Assembly (NCBI GenBank): GCA_937959285.1 | Contig: CALGAR010000011.1 | Span: 1-21,299 of the forward strand | Source of the DNA: an uncultured Bryobacterales bacterium | Lineage (GTDB): Bacteria; Acidobacteriota; Terriglobia; Bryobacterales; Bryobacteraceae | Direction: 5' to 3' | Length of the DNA: 21,299 bases | Part shown: positions 15,417-21,299 of the stretch, in pieces | Numbering within the stretch: the first letter of the stretch is position 1 | Layout: every line of letters begins with the position of its first letter | The notes under the pieces: model-generated | The model's database searches: none | What the model was told of the DNA's origin: nothing | The model's input: only the letters and a program-made list of their open reading frames with translations | Translations under genes and position numbers: made by a program

Positions 15417-15769
15417 GGGGGCGCAACGGTTTCGACGGGATTGAATCGTTGTGAGAAGGCGTGTCGGGTTCCGAGCTCCCGTAAAACGATCGGAAAAACA
15501 ATAACTGCCAATACTCAGCAGTTTGCTTACGCTGCCTAATTTCTAGGCAGCCGCTCCGGCAGGCAGGCTCGCATGCCGGCTAGTGAGCGTCATATGGCGA
15601 GCTGGGTCGAAGGCTTCTGCTCGTAGCCGTAGGCCGAGATCAATCGGGCTAAGCTGACGCTTCTTGCCGGTTCAACGGCGTCAGTCGAAAAATGAAGAAC
15701 CGGATACACACGTAGGCTTTTCACGGCGGGCTTTCTCGGACGGGGGTTCGACTCCCCCCGCCTCCACCA
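15417..15769 (+). ncRNA. ssrA: Transfer-messenger RNA (tmRNA)
   Basis: A one-piece tmRNA of about 353 bases, CCA included. The 5' end GGGGGCG pairs with 15759-15765 to make the 7-bp acceptor stem (one G-U), followed by ACCA at 15766-15769. The 5' GCAACGGTTTCGACGGG block is the conserved tmRNA signature. The T-arm is 15742-15746 with 15754-15758 and a TTCGACT loop. The tag reading frame starts at GCC 15507 and ends at TAA 15537-15539. tmRNA with SmpB rescues ribosomes stalled on truncated mRNAs and marks the product for proteolysis. It lies between trpD and the coiled-coil gene with its own promoter-like sequence. Confidence 0.97.
15507..15539 (+). other. tmRNA tag-peptide reading frame
   Basis: Resume codon GCC followed by nine more codons encodes ANTQQFAYAA, then TAA. 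The AYAA end is a small hydrophobic C-terminus of the type recognised by ClpXP-like proteases. The upstream AATAACT context resembles resume-codon regions of other tmRNAs. Confidence 0.85.
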
Positions 15770-15879
15770 AAGATCCACCTTCCCACCTTCGAACACTTCT
15801 TAATTTCCGCGGATCTGCCCATCACAAGAGGGATTCAAGGCATTTACCAGGAGATCCAGTCCTCTGGCTAGGGTAAACT

Positions 15880-16992
15880 GTGAAGGAATCCAAATCCATG
15901 GGCGGAACTCCTACGCCAGTCGAAACTACGTCCGCGCTTCAAGACGCGATTGCAGATCTGAAGAATACTGCTCGCGAGCAGTTGTCGGCAGCTTGGCAAA
16001 TTCATGTCGAGCGCGTGCAGGAGCGCCTGCTGGAAGGCTGGGCTCAACAGATCGAGCGCGTATTTGACGAGCGCTTTGAAGATCTGGCTGTGCGCGTGGA
16101 AGAGCAGTTCCAGCGAAAGCTTGCTAACGAACTGGCGAGCGCCCAGTCCAGGTCGAGGCGGGAACTGACTGAGCGGATCAACCAGTCCTTCCGCCGGATT
16201 GCAGCGGCGGAAACAGCAGCGAGCTGGTCGGCAGCTCTTCTGGATGCCACGCGTGATTTTGCTGCGATTTCTGCGCTGTTCTTCGTCTCGCCGGAAGTGC
16301 TGCGGTGTGAAGCCGTCCGAGCGGCGGCAGACCATCCTGCTCAGTCGTTGATTGGCCGCGAGATCCCGCTGGCTTCCGCTCCGGCATTTGCCAGTGCCGT
16401 AGACTCCAAAGATCCCGTTGTCGCCTTCCGCTCCCCCGGCGAACTCAGTGAGCCGGTCGCTCAGGCGTTTGGAGCAAAGAATGAAGGAAGGGCGTACCTG
16501 TTCCCGCTGTTGAGCCGTCAAAGGGTTGTAGCTGTTCTCTACTGTGAACCAGGGGAACAGCCGGTTGACTCAAACGGCTTAGAGCTCTTGTGCGCGCTCG
16601 CTGCGAATGCTTTAGAAGAGCGGATCCGGTCAAAAGGGGCCTCGGGTCTTATTGGTATCTCCGCCATTCAGTCCGCTGTCGCGCGCGAAACGCCATGGGC
16701 TTCGCTCTCCAGAGAGGAGCAGGACTTGCATTTGCGCGCTCAGCGCTTTGCCCGGGTGCAGGTTGCCGAGATGCGCTTGTATAAAGCAGGTGCAGTAAAG
16801 GCGGGGCGGGCTGAGGGCCGTTTATATGAAAGCCTTCGAGAGGACATCGAAGCTGGTCGTGAAGAATTTTATCGTCAGTTCATCGCAACGTGTCCTTCGA
16901 TGGTCGATTACTTCCATCTGGAGTTAGTACGCACGCTGGCCAATGATGATGCTTCACTCTTGGGCCCGGACTACCCCGGCCCGCTGGTATAG
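15880..16992 (+). CDS. Coiled-coil protein with a GAF-like domain
   Basis: A 370-residue protein without a signal peptide. Residues about 17-115 are strongly helical and charged, with heptad-like spacing (many E, R and Q in VEEQFQRKL-type stretches), so a coiled coil is likely. Residues about 115-255 resemble a GAF-type sensor domain: an AALLDATRDFAAISALFFVSPE helix-strand start, a central IPLASAPAFASAVDSKDPV segment, and the typical end AYLFPLLSRQRVVAVLYCEP followed by a closing helix. The C-terminus (about 275-355) is helical and ends in a conserved-looking block with SMVDYFH. Ligand and partner are unknown. The GTG at 15880 has AGGG upstream; the ATG at 15898 with AAGGA upstream is a valid alternative. 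The last 50 bases overlap the next gene. Confidence 0.75.
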   Translation: MKESKSMGGTPTPVETTSALQDAIADLKNTAREQLSAAWQIHVERVQERLLEGWAQQIERVFDERFEDLAVRVEEQFQRKLANELASAQSRSRRELTERINQSFRRIAAAETAASWSAALLDATRDFAAISALFFVSPEVLRCEAVRAAADHPAQSLIGREIPLASAPAFASAVDSKDPVVAFRSPGELSEPVAQAFGAKNEGRAYLFPLLSRQRVVAVLYCEPGEQPVDSNGLELLCALAANALEERIRSKGASGLIGISAIQSAVARETPWASLSREEQDLHLRAQRFARVQVAEMRLYKAGAVKAGRAEGRLYESLREDIEAGREEFYRQFIATCPSMVDYFHLELVRTLANDDASLLGPDYPGPLV

Positions 16993-19303
16993 GATTCCGG
17001 TTACCTGCCTTCTCGCGCTCCTGCCTCTGCTGCTTGTCACAGGAGCCGCGCCCGCACAGAAGGCGAGTCAGAAGAAAACCACGGCAAAAACTCAAAAAAC
17101 CGGGAAGAAAGTTGCACCGAGGAAAGCGTCAACGAAAGGTTCTCCTGCCAGTCCATCGGTTCCTCCGATCTCTGCTTCGTCTCACCTCGCGGACCTGGTA
17201 AAGGCGTATCGGGCAAAGCCGACCCTCCAACTGCGCGACCGCATCCTGAGCTACGCCGCCGCGCGATCGAAACAGTCATCGGGAGCGCTGGGGTATCTCG
17301 CGGTCGGCCTCACAAGCCTGGAGCGAAACGAGCTGGAGAATGCCATTAAGTATCTCTCCGCCGCAGCGCCCGGGCTGCCTAAGCTTGCCGACTACATTGC
17401 TTACTGGCTGGCTACTGCAAACTTGAGGGCAGGCCGGCACGCGGATGCGCTGCAAGCGCTGCGGCCGGTCTGGTCGATGTCTCCCGCCTCTCCGGTCCTT
17501 GGAGAAAGCGCGATCATCGGCGCTCAGGTCCATTTGAAGAACGAAATGGTCGATGCAGCGCTGGAGCTGCTCCGGAAGCATGCTTCGGTGCTTCCTCAAC
17601 CGGCAGGCGATGCTCTGCTCGCCTCGACATATGAGTCGTCAGGCGACCGGCGTGCTGCTGCGCTGCTCTGGCAGAAGATTTATCAGCAGTACCCTTTAAG
17701 TACCGAAGCGGAGCAGGCTGCGGTGGCTCTCCGGCACTTGCGCGAAGTGATGGGAGCCGAGTTCCCCTCGCCGTCTCGGAGGGAGATGCTCGCCAGGGTG
17801 GACAAGCTGATCTCTCTTGGCAAGTATTCGGCCGCCAGGGCCGAGCTTCGGGAACTGATCGGCGTGCTTGACAATCCTGAACGGGATGTCGCACGCGTGC
17901 GGCTCGGGGCAATCGATTATCACGAACGCAAGAACGTTGAAGCGCTTCGGTACCTGAAGGGTCTCAAGGTCTCGGCGCCGGAAGCCGATGCCGAACGCCT
18001 CTACTACATCGCCGCCCTCTCCCGTCGGCTGAATAACGACGACGATCTGGAATGGGCGGTCCGGGAGCTGGACCGGCATCACGAGAAATCGCTTTGGCGT
18101 CTTGAGGCGCTGGTCGTCGCGGGAAACCGCTTTCTCCTGGTCAACGATACCGATCGCTACGCGAAGTATTACCGTGCCGCCCACGAATCCTTCCCCGGTC
18201 ATCCCACTGCTGCGTACGGCCACTGGAAGGTGGCATGGCTGCACTACATGCAGCGCCGGTCCGACGCGGCTGAGCATCTTCGCGAGCATTTGAAGGTGTA
18301 CGGCTCTTCGGAGAAGGCAGGCGCGGCGCTTTACTTTCTCGGCAGGCTGGCCGAGAACAGGAAGAAGCTTCCAGCAGCGCTGGCCTACTTTCAAGAGCTC
18401 ACCACCCGGTTCCCGAATTCGTACTACACTGTGCTGGCGCGTGACCGGATGGCAGAGAATCAGGCCTACCCGTCACTGGTTCCCGATCCTTCTGTCCGGA
18501 AGTTCCTGGCGGAGGTCAAGTTCCCCGAACGAGATCAGTGGCCTTCGTTTGAGGAAACTCCGGTGATACGCCACCGGCTGGATCGCGCCCGGCTGTTTTG
18601 GAATGGAGGCCTTGACGACTGGGCCGAGACCGAGTTGCGCTACGGCGCGCAAAAGGAGGGCCCCGCGCCTCTTCTGGCAATGGAGCTTGCCTCCGCCGCC
18701 GTTCGTCGCGGGGCGCCGGATGAAGGGATCCGCTACATCAAGAGGCTGGTTCCGGGCTACCTCTACATGCCGTTCGAAGCCGCGCCGGAAAGCTTTTGGC
18801 GCCTGGCCTTCCCGATGCCGTACCGGACGCATCTGGAATTGCACGCATCGCGGAATGGCCTGGATCCTTACCAGCTCGCCGCGCTGATCCGGCAGGAATC
18901 TGAGTTCAATGCGAAGGCGGTTTCGAGAGCAAAAGCGTATGGCCTGACGCAAGTTCTCCCATCGACCGGGCGCTTTCTCAGCCGCCGGGTTGGAATTTCC
19001 GGGTTCCACTCTTCGATGCTGTTCAACCCGGAGGTCAACCTCAAGATCGGTTCCTATTACCTCAAGAGCCTGCTCGATCAATTTAACGGGCAGTGGGAGC
19101 CCACGCTGGCATCCTACAATGCCGGTAAGTCGCGGGCGGATTCATGGCTACAGTGGGGGGATTTCCGCGAGCCTGCGGAATTTATTGAAACCATCCCTTT
19201 CACCGAAACCCGGGAATATGTCCAGATCGTCTTGCGGAACGCCGACCTCTACCGGAGGCTTTATGCCTCCAATGGAACGACCGTCGCCTCATCGGCGCGT
19301 TGA
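16943..19303 (+). CDS. Slt-type soluble lytic transglycosylase with helical repeats
   Basis: The 786-residue protein cleaves peptidoglycan glycan strands to 1,6-anhydro products. A signal peptide (hydrophobic segment about 18-37) is followed by a lysine-rich linker (about 40-66). The middle (about 80-600) is built of TPR-like helical repeats, as in Slt70. The catalytic SLT domain covers about 630-775: E652 lies in IRQESEFNAKAVS, AYGLTQVLPST follows, then NPEVNLKIGSYYLKSLL and ASYNAG, and the IPFTETREYVQIV segment closes it. All the SLT motifs are intact. It is periplasmic or in the outer part of the cell. The ATGATGATG start is inside the end of the coiled-coil gene (50-base overlap in a different frame), which suggests coupled expression. 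No internal start keeps the signal peptide. Confidence 0.9.
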   Translation: MMMLHSWARTTPARWYRIPVTCLLALLPLLLVTGAAPAQKASQKKTTAKTQKTGKKVAPRKASTKGSPASPSVPPISASSHLADLVKAYRAKPTLQLRDRILSYAAARSKQSSGALGYLAVGLTSLERNELENAIKYLSAAAPGLPKLADYIAYWLATANLRAGRHADALQALRPVWSMSPASPVLGESAIIGAQVHLKNEMVDAALELLRKHASVLPQPAGDALLASTYESSGDRRAAALLWQKIYQQYPLSTEAEQAAVALRHLREVMGAEFPSPSRREMLARVDKLISLGKYSAARAELRELIGVLDNPERDVARVRLGAIDYHERKNVEALRYLKGLKVSAPEADAERLYYIAALSRRLNNDDDLEWAVRELDRHHEKSLWRLEALVVAGNRFLLVNDTDRYAKYYRAAHESFPGHPTAAYGHWKVAWLHYMQRRSDAAEHLREHLKVYGSSEKAGAALYFLGRLAENRKKLPAALAYFQELTTRFPNSYYTVLARDRMAENQAYPSLVPDPSVRKFLAEVKFPERDQWPSFEETPVIRHRLDRARLFWNGGLDDWAETELRYGAQKEGPAPLLAMELASAAVRRGAPDEGIRYIKRLVPGYLYMPFEAAPESFWRLAFPMPYRTHLELHASRNGLDPYQLAALIRQESEFNAKAVSRAKAYGLTQVLPSTGRFLSRRVGISGFHSSMLFNPEVNLKIGSYYLKSLLDQFNGQWEPTLASYNAGKSRADSWLQWGDFREPAEFIETIPFTETREYVQIVLRNADLYRRLYASNGTTVASSAR

Positions 19304-19325
19304 AGCGTCAATCTCAACTCAATCG

Positions 19326-19355
19326 TTCCGCTGTCAGACGAACGCTGACAGCGGA
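19326..19355. terminator. 12-bp hairpin at the convergent transglycosylase/galT ends
   Basis: TTCCGCTGTCAG (19326-19337) pairs perfectly with 19345-19356 less one base of the loop boundary, giving a strong GC-rich stem with a loop of about 7 bases. The galT stop codon (19334-19336) is inside the left arm, and the transglycosylase stop is 22 bases before it. Convergent position suggests a bidirectional terminator, but a T-tract is absent on both sides. Confidence 0.55.
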
Positions 19356-20389
19356 ATGACTTCCCGCAGGCGGGCTGCCGCGTTCTCAGGCGTAATGTCC
19401 CTTTGCGGCGTCGCCAGCATTTCGTAGCCGACCAAAAACTTACGAACTGTCGCGGACCGCAGCAGCGGCGGGTAGTAGTGCGCGTGAAAGTGCCATTCGG
19501 GATGAGGCTCTCCGTCAGATGGCCGCTGGTGAAAGCCCATCGTGTAGGGGAAGGGTACTTCAAAGAGCCGGTCGTAGCCGGATGTGAGTTGCTTGAGGAT
19601 TGCGGCAAGGTCGTCCCTTTCCCTGTCGTCCAGCTCATCCATTGCCGTCAGGTGCCGCTTGCTGAGGAGAAGCGTCTCAAACGGCCAGACCGCCCAAAAC
19701 GGCACGACGACTAAGAAGCTCTCGTTTTCTGCGACGATCCGGGTGCCCGTCCTCTGCTCCAGCTTCGCGTACTCGCAAAGAAGGCATTTGCCGTGGGTCC
19801 ACTGATACGCCGAAAGCGAGTTCTGCTCGCGGTGCAGCTCATTCGGGATGTTCTCATTCGCCCAGATCTGGCAGTGGGGGTGGGGATTGCTGGCGCCCAT
19901 GCTGGCTCCCCGGTTCTCGAAGATCTGAACGGAACGGATCCACGGCACGGCGCTCAATTCGCGATACTGCTCTTCCCATACGTCGACGACCTTGCGCAGA
20001 TCCCTGACGCTCATTTGTGCAACCGTCAGATCGTGACGAGGGGAGAAGCAAACGACGCGGCAGATTCCCCGTTCCCCTCGAGCCACCAGGAGTCCATCCT
20101 GTTCCGTGACCTCATCCGGAGTATCCGGCATGAGCGCCGGGAAGTCGTTGTCGAAAACAAAGGTACTGGTGTAGTTCGGGTTGTGGGCGCCGCCGGCACG
20201 AGGGTTGCCTGGGCATAGATAACACGCAGGGTCGTACTCCGGCGGCCGTTCCAGTGCGGGCTTCTCCATCTGACCCTGCCACGGCCGCTTGGTTCGATGG
20301 GGCGAAACCAGGACCCATTCGCCCGTAAGGGGATTGAATCGCCGGTGTGGATGCTCTTGCAGATTAAGCACGAACACAGAATCGCACAT
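19334..20389 (-). CDS. galT: Galactose-1-phosphate uridylyltransferase
   Basis: The 351-residue enzyme exchanges UMP between UDP-glucose and galactose 1-phosphate in the Leloir pathway. The hallmarks are HRRFNPLTGEWVLVSPHR (15-32), the zinc-type CYLCPG with C56 and C59, the active-site N169-P/H-P-H segment NPHPHCQ with nucleophile H172, and the C-terminal HFHAHYYPP zinc-binding region. The length is normal for bacterial GalT. No galK, galE or galM gene is nearby, so it is isolated from its usual operon. The ATG at 20389 lacks a strong ribosome binding site. The 3' end lies in a hairpin shared with the convergent transglycosylase. Confidence 0.96.
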   Translation of the reverse strand: MCDSVFVLNLQEHPHRRFNPLTGEWVLVSPHRTKRPWQGQMEKPALERPPEYDPACYLCPGNPRAGGAHNPNYTSTFVFDNDFPALMPDTPDEVTEQDGLLVARGERGICRVVCFSPRHDLTVAQMSVRDLRKVVDVWEEQYRELSAVPWIRSVQIFENRGASMGASNPHPHCQIWANENIPNELHREQNSLSAYQWTHGKCLLCEYAKLEQRTGTRIVAENESFLVVVPFWAVWPFETLLLSKRHLTAMDELDDRERDDLAAILKQLTSGYDRLFEVPFPYTMGFHQRPSDGEPHPEWHFHAHYYPPLLRSATVRKFLVGYEMLATPQRDITPENAAARLREVIPLSAFV

Positions 20390-20525
20390 TGACCGGTAGA
20401 CAAGGGACTGCGATCAGGCTGAGCGGTGACGTTTTTCAGCGTTTGCGCCGGGTCCGGGAACGGGAGACAATTCTCAGGAACCGTCCGGCTAACTGGACGT
20501 AGGTACCGCTGATCGGGTGGGTCCA

Positions 20526-20762
20526 ATGGCGTTTTCACAACAAACCAGGGAAGAGGCTTTGGCGCGGGCTGGCGGACGCTGCGAATGCACCCGGCGTTGT
20601 GTTCACCACGCCGGACACCGGTGCAACGCGGACGTCTCAGCGGGCGGAATGCATTTTCATCACATCCTGTCTCCGTGGGCGGGCGGCCCGGACACTCTGA
20701 TGAACTGCGAAGTGCTATGTACCGCCTGCTTCCGCTTTGCTTCGAGCTACGGAACCCAGTAA
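20526..20762 (+). CDS. Small HNH-endonuclease-like protein with altered final motif
   Basis: From the ATG at 20526, with GGTGGG just upstream, the product has 78 residues. A GTG at 20517 would add three. It resembles short stand-alone HNH proteins: a MAFSQ start, GGRCECTRRC with C19, C21 and C25, HFHHI with H45-H46, AGGPDTLMNCEVLC with N60 and C61, and a final C65-T-A-C68 pair followed by SSYG. The family normally has histidine directly after that last cysteine; here it is F69. The zinc site therefore looks intact while the third residue of the HNH triad is missing, so nuclease activity is doubtful. The last 48 bases lie antisense to the end of mutY. There is no other nuclease or defence gene beside it. 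Confidence 0.65.
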   Translation: MAFSQQTREEALARAGGRCECTRRCVHHAGHRCNADVSAGGMHFHHILSPWAGGPDTLMNCEVLCTACFRFASSYGTQ

Positions 20763-21299
20763 ACGCAGCGCCTTTTTCAGCGTCGTGCTGGCGGGAAGAG
20801 CCGGGATCAGCGAGCGCTTCACCCATTGCATGGGTTGGGGAACGTCTTCACTCTCTGCGCGCTGCACTGTGAATGTGTAGTTGTGGTGTGTGATGGAATG
20901 CCGGAAGGATCCGACCGGCTTTCCTAGCAGTCTCGCTTTGGGCATCTGTTCCCGGTCTGGCAGCTCCCAGAACCCGCGCAACCGGCTGCTTTCGGCGCCG
21001 CGCTGCCACAGAAGCAGCTCGTCCCCCCGTTCGATGACCAGGAGCATCCGGTTGACTTCGACCGCCCTCACCCGGCGAAGCTTGACTGGAAGCTCGTGCT
21101 GTGTCCCCTGCTTCCGTGCCTCGCAATGCGATTGAACCGGGCAGAGCAGGCACTGGGGATTTTGTGGGAGGCACACAGTGGCGCCCAGCTCCATCATTGC
21201 CTGGTTGAAGAGTCCCGGCGCCTCCGGATCAAGGAGCGCCTCGGCGTGGCTTCGCAGCCGCTCGCGTGTTTTCGCGGACGAGATGTCGCCGCTGTCGTT
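20715..21299 (-). CDS. mutY: A/G-specific adenine glycosylase MutY, C-terminal part (truncated by the window)
   Basis: About 194 residues are visible, in one frame to the window edge; the catalytic N-terminus lies beyond it. The visible part starts inside the glycosylase domain and contains FNQAMMELGATVC. The four-cysteine [4Fe-4S] motif follows as C-x6-C-x2-C-x5-C (cysteines in VCLPQNPQCLLCPVQSHC). Next comes a NUDIX/MutT-like C-terminal domain (about 120 residues) with VNRMLLVIERGDELLLWQR and FWELPDRE, which reads 8-oxoguanine opposite adenine. The enzyme removes adenine mispaired with 8-oxoguanine in base-excision repair. Its 3' end overlaps the small HNH gene antisense by 48 bases. Confidence 0.93.
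   Translation of the reverse strand, partial: NDSGDISSAKTRERLRSHAEALLDPEAPGLFNQAMMELGATVCLPQNPQCLLCPVQSHCEARKQGTQHELPVKLRRVRAVEVNRMLLVIERGDELLLWQRGAESSRLRGFWELPDREQMPKARLLGKPVGSFRHSITHHNYTFTVQRAESEDVPQPMQWVKRSLIPALPASTTLKKALRLLGSVARSKAEAGGT

Noticed and set aside
15590..15796. Minus-strand frame of 68 residues containing WWRRGESNPRP
   Set aside because: It is antisense to the 3' half of tmRNA. The RRGESNPRP string is the well-known spurious translation of the reverse complement of T-arm and acceptor sequence.
20026..20826. Minus-strand frame of 266 residues over galT 5' end and HNH gene
   Set aside because: It uses the wrong frame of galT and crosses three genes; no coherent motifs.
1..21299. 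CRISPR array, prophage, toxin-antitoxin pair or defence island
   Set aside because: No regularly spaced repeats, phage structural genes or paired small toxin and antitoxin frames are visible on either strand.

Overview
The window is a GC-rich (roughly 60 percent by eye) bacterial chromosomal segment. It opens with the 3' tail of a 5S rRNA gene and its terminator and closes inside a mutY gene. Gene content suggests Acidobacteriota, perhaps the Solibacteres/Bryobacter side: a class II DAHP synthase, a DUF5060 glycoside hydrolase with Ig-like repeats, PQQ-propeller and small conserved proteins, and generally weak Shine-Dalgarno sequences. This assignment is inference from gene style, not a database match.

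Left part (1-7472). After the rRNA terminator comes a translationally coupled pair: an endonuclease/exonuclease/phosphatase-fold protein and a Tat-exported alpha/beta hydrolase. A small conserved protein follows. On the minus strand lie larB (nickel-pincer cofactor synthesis, without larC or larE nearby) and a large exported DUF5060/TIM-barrel protein with two C-terminal Ig-like repeats. Divergent from the latter is an exported serine beta-lactamase-family protein.

Middle part (7473-15416). About 280 bases without a convincing gene hold a possible insertion-sequence remnant, directly before a class II DAHP synthase that has only TTG start codons. Then come a secreted PQQ-type beta-propeller protein (minus), a small conserved protein of unknown function (plus) and a single-domain response regulator (minus). 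The minus-strand operon sucC-sucD-ndk has ATGA overlaps at both junctions. trpD is divergent from it. DAHP synthase and trpD both serve aromatic amino acid synthesis but are about 5 kb apart.

Right part (15417-21299). A complete one-piece tmRNA gene (ssrA) encodes a 10-residue tag. It is followed by a coiled-coil/GAF-like protein whose end overlaps a Slt-type lytic transglycosylase by 50 bases. galT is convergent with the transglycosylase. A small HNH-type protein with an altered final motif overlaps, antisense, the 3' end of a partial mutY.

Most of the window is ordinary housekeeping and accessory content. I found no CRISPR array, no prophage, no defence island and no clear new multi-gene system. 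The features most worth a second look are the HNH/mutY antisense overlap, the DAHP synthase start next to a probable mobile-element scar, hairpins embedded at stop codons of convergent genes, and the overlapping coiled-coil/transglycosylase pair.
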